Source of the DNA: a virus
IMG/VR virus record: IMGVR_UViG_3300043419_000368
Location: 1-33,174 of that record
Direction: 5' to 3' (one strand)
Length of the DNA: 33,174 bases
Shown piece by piece: positions 6,584 through 12,753 of the stretch. The notes below the pieces were generated by a model. It was not told where the DNA came from, made no database searches, and saw only the letters and a list, made by a program, of their open reading frames with translations. Within the stretch, counting starts at the first letter, position 1; every line of letters starts with the position of its first letter. The position numbers and the translations under genes are program-made.

Positions 6584-6601
6584 TATACCTTCACGGGTAT
6601 A
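6584..6601. promoter_or_regulatory. Operator-like inverted repeat, copy 2
   Basis: TATACCTTCACGGGTATA: same arms as copy 1 and 16 of 18 bases identical. It ends right next to the terminase stop codon. A degenerate half (TATTACCC) lies between the copies at 6571-6578. Confidence 0.65.
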
Positions 6602-7900
6602 CTACGCCCACGAATAGCTGCCGTAGTTTGGGAATAGTTCGAAGTACATGCGCATCATTATGGCATCTGCGTAATCGGGACTCTTACCATGCATGCGTGC
6701 TATCTCATCTTTGCTAATTACTGCAAGTTTGCCATCGGCTTCAGGCTGCCTGCGCCTAATCATGTCCAGTTCTTGCACGATAACATCGCGGAATTGCGAC
6801 ACTTTAAAGATTACTTTGTTTTGCTCGATTAATTCAGCAAGCTTAAAATAACACTCAGCCTTTTGGTTGGTGTATCTATCCGCTTGCTTAGCACGCCCAC
6901 CATTGAGAAAGCCTCGACACTTCAAACTATCTACTACACCACCACCAACACCATCCTCATCACAGATCACGTTGGATAATTTGATAGCGTGCCTGTCGCA
7001 TAGTTGGCGAATGGTAGCAACAACAGTTGTTATTGGTTGCTTGCGCAGCTCGTGAATCTCCATTAAATGCAATCCATGCCACACGCATATCACACTACGG
7101 TCTTTTCCAAGGCGTGCAATATCCGCACTGATGTACTTTTCTCCTTTGCTTTCTTCATCCCGGAAGCAGCGCACAAGGTCATCATATTGATACAGGTTGT
7201 CTACGGATTCATCGTATTCCCAATCTCCATCGAGCAGCCTTCGCCTATCCACTTCGGGTAACATGCGCAGCGTTTCAAGATATGATTCTGGCAAGTGTGG
7301 ATTGTCGGTAGGTAGTGATGGGATGAATGCAAGGTGCTGCGGCAGGTTATCTGCTTTAAATGGTGAATAGAATTCGTTGTATAACCATCCCTTTGATGGA
7401 TTGCATGTGAGCAGCATCTTCGGTTTGAGGTCGTACTGAGTAAGCTTGAATCGGATGCGGGACTGGAGTATATCAATTGCCCTCTTTGATACCTGTGCGC
7501 TTTCATCTACGTACGCATCGGTCAATTCAAGACCACCCAGTGCGTGAAATTCAGGGTCGGATGGATAAGCAAACAGGTCCTTGAGTATTATCTCGCTGCC
7601 ATTGCTGAATGTGATTACGTTCGTTTGGTTGTTAATTGTGTAGTGTTCATTAGGTGCTAACCCTAACATGTGCGCTACCTCAAAGAAGGTTTTAAGTGTG
7701 GTCTTCTTTAGCGTATCTAATTTGCTACGGCCTATCAACCCTCGCGTGCCGGGATACTTGAACCTGCGGCTTATTTGCCATGCACAACCAATGAATGATT
7801 TTGATCCACCTGCTGCACCTCCAAACAGCACCACACGTGCCGGGTGTGAATTACCCAGCACACGCAATGCTTCTTTTTGTTTCGGTAGGTACTCAATCAT
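6602..7900 (-). CDS. terL: Terminase large subunit (ATPase-nuclease packaging motor)
   Basis: The 432-aa protein has Walker A GGAAGGSKS (27-35), Walker B AYVDES with Asp132-Glu133, the coupling motif TCNPS (165-169), and nuclease acidic residues ADIARLGKD (Asp260), CDEDGVGGG (Asp314, Asp316) and SPDYADA (Asp409, Asp412). It drives DNA into the procapsid and cuts the concatemer. Length is normal. It is on the minus strand among early DNA genes, while the small subunit is on the plus strand 6 kb away (13916-14203), which is unusual. Its stop abuts operator copy 2 and its start overlaps the upstream SSB-like gene's stop. Confidence 0.95.
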   Translation of the reverse strand: MIEYLPKQKEALRVLGNSHPARVVLFGGAAGGSKSFIGCAWQISRRFKYPGTRGLIGRSKLDTLKKTTLKTFFEVAHMLGLAPNEHYTINNQTNVITFSNGSEIILKDLFAYPSDPEFHALGGLELTDAYVDESAQVSKRAIDILQSRIRFKLTQYDLKPKMLLTCNPSKGWLYNEFYSPFKADNLPQHLAFIPSLPTDNPHLPESYLETLRMLPEVDRRRLLDGDWEYDESVDNLYQYDDLVRCFRDEESKGEKYISADIARLGKDRSVICVWHGLHLMEIHELRKQPITTVVATIRQLCDRHAIKLSNVICDEDGVGGGVVDSLKCRGFLNGGRAKQADRYTNQKAECYFKLAELIEQNKVIFKVSQFRDVIVQELDMIRRRQPEADGKLAVISKDEIARMHGKSPDYADAIMMRMYFELFPNYGSYSWA

Positions 7901-8133
7901 TAGAATGGCAAATCACCCGTGCCTTGTGAATCATCCACCTCTTCACGCTTCACTAGTGGTTCGCTCATCTTACCGCTAAAAAACTTACCACTCTTGCCTT
8001 CCTTCACCCACGCAGCAAGGCGCATCTTCTTGCCATTCACCATGATTTCACCAGTGTACTGCGGCCCGTTGTTAGCCACGTTGTTGTTCTTAAATAGGGT
8101 GAACTGACCCTCTTGCATTTGATAGTTACTCAT
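7900..8133 (-). CDS. DUF736-like protein with SSB-type acidic tip
   Basis: The 77-aa protein has a beta-rich core, YTGEIMVNGKKMRLAAWVKE and KFFSGKMSEP, reminiscent of DUF736 and of a small OB-like fold. It ends DDSQGTGDLPF, close to the DDDxPF tail by which bacterial SSB binds its partners. It may act as a small ssDNA-binding or replication-partner protein. That is inference from the tail and the neighbouring recombination and replication genes. One base is shared with the terminase start. Confidence 0.65.
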   Translation of the reverse strand: MSNYQMQEGQFTLFKNNNVANNGPQYTGEIMVNGKKMRLAAWVKEGKSGKFFSGKMSEPLVKREEVDDSQGTGDLPF

Positions 8134-8138
8134 TGTGT

Positions 8139-8321
8139 TTAATTATTGATTACGTTAATATCTTCGTACATGAGTGATATGGTAATCTTACCACCCAGCT
8201 CTGTAGTTCTAACTATATTGAAGTCTAATTGTTGGATACTATGGCCTTCGATGTAACCGATGTATACTTCTGTATCATCGGAATACTGTGCTAGCTTATC
8301 CCACAATTCACCTATTGTCAT
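8139..8321 (-). CDS. Small protein of unknown function (60 aa)
   Basis: The 60-aa protein begins MTIGELWDKLAQYSDDTEVY and ends ISLMYEDINVINN. The opening (IGEL...L..Y.DD..V.I) is a pattern seen in many small phage proteins of unknown role. Its ATG at 8321 overlaps the stop of the upstream small gene (ATGA). No catalytic residues. Confidence 0.65.
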   Translation of the reverse strand: MTIGELWDKLAQYSDDTEVYIGYIEGHSIQQLDFNIVRTTELGGKITISLMYEDINVINN

Positions 8322-8479
8322 AGCTTATATTCATCTTTGTCGGTTAGCAAATGTAACTCTTCAAAGATAAGACGCATTGTGATATTATCCTGCATTGATG
8401 GGCGCATGCTTCGCTTTGCAGTTAGCACAGACAACTTGCGTAGTAAATCAATTTCGCGTTGCTTATCGTATTGCTTTAT
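8318..8479 (-). CDS. Small protein with likely ATA start (53 aa)
   Basis: An open frame of 53 codons, reading IKQYDKQREIDLLRKLSVLT at its start, fills the gap between two genes and ends in an ATGA overlap with the gene at 8321. The first codon in the expected place is ATA at 8479-8477, exactly 6 nt after a perfect GGAGG, where the two sibling genes have ATG. A G-to-A change at 8477 would turn ATG into ATA and the overlapping upstream TGA into TAA. The first in-frame ATG is 24 codons later with no ribosome site. Either ATA is used, or the gene is weakened, or this base is a sequence error. Helical and charged; function unknown. Confidence 0.55.
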   Translation of the reverse strand: MKQYDKQREIDLLRKLSVLTAKRSMRPSMQDNITMRLIFEELHLLTDKDEYKL

Positions 8480-8904
8480 TTGTCACCTCCTTTGTGTATT
8501 CTAGCTTTAGCTTGATGACAAAAGTCAATAGCTTTTCTTAGCCCAATTCTATAATCACCTGTTCTATTAGTACCAAGTTTGTTGTGTGCAGATAAAACAA
8601 TGTGGTTTTCTAACTGATTTATAAGCCAATCTATAGGTGCAACATCATCCTCTACCATCTTCCTGACATCAGGAACATGGTCTACCATTTCGTTGGTGTT
8701 AACAATATGACCTCCGTATGTTTCGTTGTCAATTACAATTGAATATCTATTTAAATAACCATATCTTGCCCACCAAGTACCGATAAAAGTTAGAGAAATT
8801 TGTTGTGCATCTACTGTGAATTGATGTTTATACCAAGTACCTTTTCTCCATTTACGATACCATTGAAATCTATTTAACCATAGATAATCTAACCATTTAT
8901 TCAT
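8476..8904 (-). CDS. Trp/Tyr-rich protein with paralog-family C-terminus (142 aa)
   Basis: The 142-aa protein joins an aromatic-rich, basic N-terminal part (MNKWLDYLWLNRFQWYRKWR, then a beta-strand region to about residue 70) to a C-terminal half (APIDWLINQLENH, then FCHQAKARIHKGGDK) that resembles the small paralogs at 4292 and 8901. The N-terminal part might be an ordinary globular domain of another origin. The stretch is richer in A and T than its neighbours, so recent acquisition is possible. The start at 8904 has a Shine-Dalgarno site and ATGA overlap. Confidence 0.65.
   Translation of the reverse strand: MNKWLDYLWLNRFQWYRKWRKGTWYKHQFTVDAQQISLTFIGTWWARYGYLNRYSIVIDNETYGGHIVNTNEMVDHVPDVRKMVEDDVAPIDWLINQLENHIVLSAHNKLGTNRTGDYRIGLRKAIDFCHQAKARIHKGGDK
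8483..8490 (-). promoter_or_regulatory. Perfect Shine-Dalgarno site before the ATA-start gene
   Basis: GGAGGTGA on the minus strand within the last codons (Gly-Gly-Asp-Lys) of the 142-aa protein. It stands at the same distance from ATA 8479 as in the two ATG-starting copies, which is the reason for calling that start. Confidence 0.75.
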
Positions 8905-9107
8905 TTGTCACCTCCGTATGTTTTAGTGTAATATTGTTCTTCTGTTTTTTTGTTATCCCAATATATAGAGCCATCCCAATGAGCGTCAAGAATTTGCTGC
9001 TTCTCCATTGCTAAATACATATCCCAATTCACCACCATTTTAGTGCCTGATTTCAGTTCATGGTCTATGCTTTCTTTTAAAAGTTGAACTGCTGTTTGCT
9101 TTTTCAT
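8901..9107 (-). CDS. Small paralogous phage protein (YYxxTY tail family, 68 aa)
   Basis: The 68-aa protein starts MKKQTAVQLLKESIDHEL, has EKQQILDAHW in the middle and ends EEQYYTKTYGGDK. It is a close relative of the 84-aa protein at 4292-4546 in both order and motifs, so one arose by duplication or both were gained from related phages. The GGDK ending is the coding face of the Shine-Dalgarno site for the next gene. Function unknown. Confidence 0.75.
   Translation of the reverse strand: MKKQTAVQLLKESIDHELKSGTKMVVNWDMYLAMEKQQILDAHWDGSIYWDNKKTEEQYYTKTYGGDK
8908..8915 (-). promoter_or_regulatory. Perfect Shine-Dalgarno site inside the preceding gene
   Basis: GGAGGTGA on the minus strand, coding Gly-Gly-Asp at the end of the 68-aa protein, 6 nt before ATG 8904. 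Confidence 0.8.
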
Positions 9108-9108
9108 A

Positions 9109-9648
9109 TCAATATTCGTTTTGCGTTTCGATTAATTCCCTGTAACGTTCCTGCCTGTACTCTGTGAACTGGTAAGGTCTGTTCTTGTACACACGAAAGC
9201 GCATATCATTATCCCACGTTGGCAGCGCATCGTACTCACGCATCAAAGCTATTTCAATCTGTGGTGGATTGCTGCGCTTTGCATCCTGTGCCGGGGCTTC
9301 TTGTATCTTCAACTTATCTGCTGCATGCTGGATGGCATCGACCACCTGCGGGTGTTGGAACATTTCGTAGATGTTGTTGGCTTGCTTTTCATTTTCATTA
9401 ATTCCATCAACCGCAAGTTGGCGTTGTGCATCATAAAGCGGAAACCATGCAAGAATTGTTGCCGGGTCGATGCGGTTGTATATTGTTCCATATGCACCAA
9501 TAGCACCACGATCTAAACACAACTGGATATCTTCAAGGCTGTACATCCACATCTTATCGAGAATGTTCTCAGCGCAAAACTCAATCTGCATAGCGTTCAT
9601 ATTGTTCTGTACATTGAGCAGTTGGGTACAGCGTGTAACCAACTCCAT
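9109..9648 (-). CDS. Conserved phage protein near the replication gene (179 aa)
   Basis: From ATG 9648 the protein is 179 aa, starting MELVTRCTQLLNVQNNMNAM. Motifs ILDKMWMYSLEDIQLCLDRG and YGTIYNRIDPATILAWF match a conserved Bacteroidota phage and prophage family often found beside DUF6291-like replication genes. The frame is open further up to ATG 9822, but that would overlap the replication gene by 143 nt, and the extra N-terminal sequence is low-complexity (Gln and Asn), so 9648 is preferred. It may help load or regulate the replication complex; this is only inferred from position. Confidence 0.65.
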   Translation of the reverse strand: MELVTRCTQLLNVQNNMNAMQIEFCAENILDKMWMYSLEDIQLCLDRGAIGAYGTIYNRIDPATILAWFPLYDAQRQLAVDGINENEKQANNIYEMFQHPQVVDAIQHAADKLKIQEAPAQDAKRSNPPQIEIALMREYDALPTWDNDMRFRVYKNRPYQFTEYRQERYRELIETQNEY

Positions 9649-9679
9649 AATTTTAATCTTTGTAGTTGTTCTGTCAAGT

Positions 9680-10387
9680 TTACGAAGTAGTGCTATTTTG
9701 TCTTGCTTGATCGCGTGCGTTACTGATAGCGACTGCATCGCGGAAAAGTTGTTCAGCTTTTGCAATGTGTTCTGCTGTTGTAGTTGGTTGTTTTGCATAT
9801 TGATTTGGTTTTTTATTTTCAAACTTAGTATTATTGTTCATCCAGTTGCGCACAGCCGCTTCCCAATTTTTCATTTTGTTTTTACCCACCATCCAACCGT
9901 TGCTTTCGTAATGGTTGTAAAAGGCTTTGCTTTCGGATATCACTTTTGCTTCTTGCCATACGTTCCCGGCTAATGAATTTTTTTCTTTCATAAACCCTAA
10001 AATTTCATCATACGTCGGAGCGCGAAAGCGCGACCTTGAAACATTAGCATTTACATTTTCATTATCATTCACATTAGCATTAACATTTACATTATCATTT
10101 ACATTTACATTAGCTTCAACCTCGCTTACATCTTGCTTCGGTTTTGCTTCCTTTTTGCTTATGACTTGCTTCGCCTTTGGTTTGTTCCCGTTTTCATATC
10201 GCTTCTGATTCGCATCAAGTTGTGGCTTGATTAAAGTAAACACGGTCTTGGCAACGCCCTTCAATTCAAGCTCGTTAAAGTTCAATGCGTATTCAAATAT
10301 GGCAGAATAGACTTGAGCCTGTGTATCTGCATCAAGTTCTTTAATCGCTTCGTAAAACGATCTATAAAAGACTGTTGATTCTCTCAT
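9680..10387 (-). CDS. DUF6291-type replisome organizer
   Basis: The predicted protein is 235 aa from ATG 10387 (ATG 10414 would add nine residues). The N-terminal domain (residues 5-75) has FYRSFYEAIKEL, AIFEYALNF and TLIKPQLDANQKRYENG, the DUF6291 pattern of phage replication proteins. Then come a Lys-rich linker, twelve Asn-x dipeptides (NVNVNDNV and so on), and a C-terminal domain with FYNHYESNGWMVGKNKMKNW, typical of DnaD/DnaT-like DNA-binding modules. It should open the origin and load the host helicase, as no phage helicase or polymerase is present. The linker is coded by a 72-bp tandem repeat, which is a candidate origin. Its own promoter lies at 10494-10524. Confidence 0.8.
   Translation of the reverse strand: MRESTVFYRSFYEAIKELDADTQAQVYSAIFEYALNFNELELKGVAKTVFTLIKPQLDANQKRYENGNKPKAKQVISKKEAKPKQDVSEVEANVNVNDNVNVNANVNDNENVNANVSRSRFRAPTYDEILGFMKEKNSLAGNVWQEAKVISESKAFYNHYESNGWMVGKNKMKNWEAAVRNWMNNNTKFENKKPNQYAKQPTTTAEHIAKAEQLFRDAVAISNARDQARQNSTTS
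10020..10031. other. GC hairpin GCGC-GAAA-GCGC beside the repeat array
   Basis: GCGCGAAAGCGC can fold into a four-base-pair hairpin with a GAAA loop; its core GCGAAAGC is known to make an unusually stable DNA mini-hairpin. It lies 10 bp from the hexamer array and codes for part of the same protein. Could mark an origin, or be chance. Confidence 0.45.
10042..10113. repeat. Twelve tandem CATTNN hexamers inside the replication gene
   Basis: Twelve unbroken hexamers, each CATT plus two variable bases (AG, TA, TT, AT, CA, AG, AA, TA, AT, TA, TA, AG). On the minus strand each codes Asn plus Val, Ala, Asp or Glu. The array is AT-rich. As in lambda gene O, an initiator gene carrying repeats within its own sequence suggests iterons of the origin, though a simple unstable linker repeat is the other explanation. 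Confidence 0.9.
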
Positions 10388-10397
10388 ATGCAAAATA

Positions 10398-10462
10398 CCC
10401 ACCACTACACACAAAGGCTACCCAGCGCACGGATGTGCTTATGGCAATGCGGTAATGGTGGG
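10398..10462 (-). other. Long-range inverted repeat in the replication-gene leader
   Basis: CCCACCA (10398-10404) pairs with TGGTGGG (10456-10462), with a smaller GCAC/GTGC hairpin inside. It lies in the 5' leader of the replication gene, downstream of its promoter, so it could form an RNA structure over the start region. With only 7-bp arms it may be chance. Confidence 0.35.
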
Positions 10463-10493
10463 ATTTGAAAATGTTTTCATCTGAGTAGCGTTG

Positions 10494-10524
10494 CAAAGAT
10501 AGTCAAACTATCTCTACTTCCAAA
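10494..10524 (-). promoter_or_regulatory. Bacteroidota-type promoter for the replication gene
   Basis: On the minus strand TTTG (10524-10521), a 19-nt spacer and TATCTTTG (10501-10494) match the Bacteroidota consensus TTTG-N19-TAnnTTTG fully. It starts within the last bases of the upstream gene and would give a leader of about 100 nt before ATG 10387. This allows the replication gene to be read apart from the main leftward promoter. Confidence 0.75.
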
Positions 10525-10948
10525 TAATTGTAGCAATCATAAAGCCTACCATCGCACCTACTGCGAGTATCAATAGCATCTTGCTGTTGCTTGTGTCGCA
10601 TTCGGCTTCTTTCACGATAGGTTGTGGTGTATCTACTGGGGCTTTGCGGATGGGTGTAATGGTCATTTGATTTGGCTTTAGCTCTTTTTTCTTTAATCGC
10701 TTGCGTTGTTCTATTTTTTTTAAATGATTATACTCATTATAAATTTCTTTCACCGTATGTTGAGTTAATGGCTGTCCTATCCATTTGGTAACACCATCTG
10801 TTGTTTGGATATTATTAGTATTTGCCATTGCACGTAAAAGTGTAAATCCAACTCTATGTATATCTCTAAGCATCAATTTATCAAAAGTCTGATGGTTATA
10901 ACAATCTTGAATAAAGTTGAAATACTTGGTTTTAATTCTTTGATTCAT
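10514..10948 (-). CDS. Tail-anchored membrane protein (144 aa)
   Basis: The 144-aa protein has a helical N-terminal region (residues 1-75), a strongly basic stretch (KKIEQRKRLKKKELK, 77-91), a Pro-rich linker and one C-terminal transmembrane helix (MLLILAVGAMVGFMIATIIW, 124-143). No signal peptide, so the bulk should face the cytoplasm. The basic domain could hold DNA or RNA at the membrane. The gene overlaps the nuclease gene as ATGA and its end carries the promoter of the replication gene. Not recognised as a known family. Confidence 0.65.
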   Translation of the reverse strand: MNQRIKTKYFNFIQDCYNHQTFDKLMLRDIHRVGFTLLRAMANTNNIQTTDGVTKWIGQPLTQHTVKEIYNEYNHLKKIEQRKRLKKKELKPNQMTITPIRKAPVDTPQPIVKEAECDTSNSKMLLILAVGAMVGFMIATIIWK

Positions 10949-11307
10949 TTCTCTAAATATGTTTTAATTGTTTGTGTAAATTCTTCAAATGACCTGCACA
11001 CCTTTACGCAGTACCCTGCATTGATAAGCTGTGCGTGAACGATTTTCTGCATGTCTGAAAGTTTACCCTTTTCGGTCTTCATTTCGATGAACAGCGCATG
11101 GTATGAACCCGATGGTATGCATATCATAATATCAGGCATGCCGGGCATTGCACCTTCTGCTTTCAATATGTTCCACCTTTTCGCCCGTTGCACAGGAGTA
11201 CCTCCGATAAATACACCGTTAGGGAATGAAGCAATCAATGTTCGAGGGAATGAGTAGCGAAACCATTCTACACATCGCTGCTGTATCTTGCTTTCTTCGT
11301 GCTTCAT
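10945..11307 (-). CDS. VRR-NUC nuclease
   Basis: The 120-aa protein is a PD-(D/E)xK nuclease of the VRR-NUC family: KHEESKIQQRCVEWF with the leading Glu, GMPDIMI with the metal-binding Asp, FIEMKTEKGKLSDMQK with Glu-x-Lys, and a final strand VCRSFEEF. Length fits the stand-alone phage form. These act on branched or flapped DNA, such as Holliday junctions in replication and recombination forks before packaging. It is linked by ATGA overlaps to the genes on both sides in the early operon. Confidence 0.9.
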   Translation of the reverse strand: MKHEESKIQQRCVEWFRYSFPRTLIASFPNGVFIGGTPVQRAKRWNILKAEGAMPGMPDIMICIPSGSYHALFIEMKTEKGKLSDMQKIVHAQLINAGYCVKVCRSFEEFTQTIKTYLEK

Positions 11308-11879
11308 GCAGTAGCTTGTTGTAACATGTTACTCATAGCTAACCAAAATGCACCTACATAGTGATCATCTGCTTCTATGTCTATCACATGCAAATGATTT
11401 TGAAGCTGCAAAAATTCCCATTGCCCTACTGGATGAACCTCGTAATCACATCCAACTGATACAGGGCAGAATTCAACCGTGTGCTTTTGGATAGGAATAT
11501 CAAAGCGCACTAAGTAATTAAACGAATGGTTTAATGTTACGATATAGCATTGCCTACTCTCATTGACTACTTTCTTTTTGACGGTGTAAAAAGTCTTACC
11601 ACCTACGTTACGCACTGAGTGTATATCGTATTCACTTGCCATCGAATCTTCAAAACTTTCATGCATCTCCATTCGATTCAAGTTATCTTCGATAGCCTTC
11701 CATCGCTTTTCTCGTTCGGTATTATCAAAGATTAGCTTAGTCCATTTGATAAGCTTCTTACTACTTACATTCAGGTGCAACCTTATGTCATGGAATCGTA
11801 GCTTATTCCAATTCTTAACTATGAAAAGAATGTCACTACGTGTAGGTAGTTCAACCGTGCGTGTTCTTGGTTTACTCAT
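11304..11879 (-). CDS. Protein of unknown function (191 aa)
   Basis: The 191-aa protein has an N-terminal helical part that looks like a helix-turn-helix (LRFHDIRLHLNVSSKKLIKW, residues 27-46), a charged middle and a beta-rich C-terminal half (TFYTVKKKVV, CYIVTLNHSFNYLVRFDIP, CDYEVHPVGQWEF). It could be a DNA-binding protein with a sensing or oligomer domain. I do not know its family. It overlaps the upstream HTH gene by 8 nt and the nuclease by 4 nt. Confidence 0.65.
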   Translation of the reverse strand: MSKPRTRTVELPTRSDILFIVKNWNKLRFHDIRLHLNVSSKKLIKWTKLIFDNTEREKRWKAIEDNLNRMEMHESFEDSMASEYDIHSVRNVGGKTFYTVKKKVVNESRQCYIVTLNHSFNYLVRFDIPIQKHTVEFCPVSVGCDYEVHPVGQWEFLQLQNHLHVIDIEADDHYVGAFWLAMSNMLQQATA

Positions 11880-12108
11880 CGCCTTCGTTTTTGATAGTTA
11901 TTACATTAATGATTTCGCATAGTGGCAGCTGCATTACTTGACTAAGGTTCATCAGTTGTCGTAGCTTAATGCTGCCCGGGTCGGCACACCAGTTGTGCAA
12001 TGTTTTCTTGACAATGGGTGTGTTGCTTCTTTGCATCGCACGTAGGAGAGCTGCTTTGCTCCCCACCGTGCGTGCAATCAACCCGTTTAGTTGATTGTTC
12101 TTTCTCAT
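11872..12108 (-). CDS. Small XRE-like HTH protein
   Basis: The 78-aa protein has an HTH of the Cro/C1 kind: SKAALLRAMQRSN, then VVKKTLHNWC-like recognition helix (VKKTLHNWCADPGSIKLRQL), then LSQVMQLPLCEIINV, matching the five-helix XRE layout. It has no other domain. It may regulate the divergent control region 600 bp away (12708-12805) or act with the winged-helix protein at 2848. It overlaps its neighbours at both ends. Confidence 0.7.
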   Translation of the reverse strand: MRKNNQLNGLIARTVGSKAALLRAMQRSNTPIVKKTLHNWCADPGSIKLRQLMNLSQVMQLPLCEIINVITIKNEGDE

Positions 12109-12440
12109 TGTATCGGTCTAAGATTGTGGTTTAACTTATAGAACAGTTCGCGATGTGCTGCGCTAAAGTGATGGTGAAATACTGCCTCATCAATAGGCGT
12201 GTATAGCTTTTCGCGCATATCCTTTTCTAATCTACCCGCTACCTCTTGGTGATCGTCGTACTGGATAGTGTCCATGTTGATATAAACATCATTATATCGC
12301 ACGGTGATTAGGGTGTTCTGCTCAGTAATACAACAGTAGTTCTTACTGTATGTACCGCAGATGTAAAAGAAAGGGAGTGTTACCTCCGTTGTGTTGATTA
12401 CAGCAGGTGCTGTGTGTTGAATTTTAACTGTGTTTGTCAT
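12105..12440 (-). CDS. Protein of unknown function (111 aa)
   Basis: The 111-aa protein starts MTNTVKIQHTAPAVINTTEV and then is beta-rich (LPFFYICGTYSKNYCCITEQ) with three Cys, followed by helices ending FHHHFSAAHRELFYKLNHNL. The HHH segment could bind a metal but no known motif is complete. It is the second gene of the leftward operon, so likely expressed early. A host-takeover role is possible but not supported by sequence. Confidence 0.6.
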   Translation of the reverse strand: MTNTVKIQHTAPAVINTTEVTLPFFYICGTYSKNYCCITEQNTLITVRYNDVYINMDTIQYDDHQEVAGRLEKDMREKLYTPIDEAVFHHHFSAAHRELFYKLNHNLRPIQ

Positions 12441-12464
12441 TGTATTGAGATTATTTGGTTTTAC

Positions 12465-12707
12465 TTATTTACATGAACTGCATGATGAAGGTATTTTCGG
12501 ATTGTTCTCGATTGCTTTTTCAATCGCTTCATCCATAAAGGCATCCCACATATCCTCTTCTAGTTGATCATCAGGATTTTCAGAATTCCACTTTGCCATC
12601 ATAGGCATTGCTTCTACTTTGATTTCATCTTTGTAATACATAGTATCACAATAGATACATTGTGTATCACCTTCATGTGGGTGTGTAAGTCCGTAAATGA
12701 TTTGCAT
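12465..12707 (-). CDS. Zinc-ribbon-like acidic protein (80 aa)
   Basis: This is the first gene of the leftward operon. The 80-aa protein has CIYC near its start (Cys17, Cys20) and CSSC at its end (Cys76, Cys79), two Cys pairs that could hold one zinc ion, and a strongly acidic helical middle (DQLEEDMWDAFMDEAIEKAI). Acidic early proteins of phages often bind host enzymes, but no partner is evident. Its promoter at 12743-12772 lies 36 nt upstream. Confidence 0.65.
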   Translation of the reverse strand: MQIIYGLTHPHEGDTQCIYCDTMYYKDEIKVEAMPMMAKWNSENPDDQLEEDMWDAFMDEAIEKAIENNPKIPSSCSSCK

Positions 12708-12737
12708 TGTTTTTGTTTTTAATTGATTATCTTTGAC

Positions 12738-12753
12738 GTGTACAAATATACAC
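12738..12753. promoter_or_regulatory. Operator-like inverted repeat over the early promoter
   Basis: GTGTA-CAAATA-TACAC, with perfect 5-bp arms, covers the -7 element of the leftward promoter. A protein bound here would block it. It also lies in the divergent region that precedes the rightward late operon. Confidence 0.6.

Larger units (their letters stand above)
6434..6601 (-). promoter_or_regulatory. Regulatory gap between terminase and recombination genes
   Basis: This 168-nt stretch has no reading frame I trust. It holds two identical-arm 18-bp inverted repeats (6543-6560, 6584-6601), a third inverted repeat GGTTACAGATTGTAACC (6518-6534), a repeated TTGTTAAAA stretch (6491-6510), and TATCTTCG (6462-6469, minus strand), a near match to the Bacteroidota -7 element, without a good -33 partner. 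It is the most likely promoter-operator region for the leftward genes from 6433 on. Confidence 0.6.

Noticed and set aside
9649-9822. Upstream extension of the 179-aa protein to ATG 9822
   Set aside because: Would overlap the replication gene by 143 nt and adds only low-complexity Gln/Asn sequence.
9470-9973. Hydrophobic plus-strand frame (167 aa) across the replication genes
   Set aside because: Antisense of coding genes with known motifs; hydrophobicity arises from reverse-strand composition.
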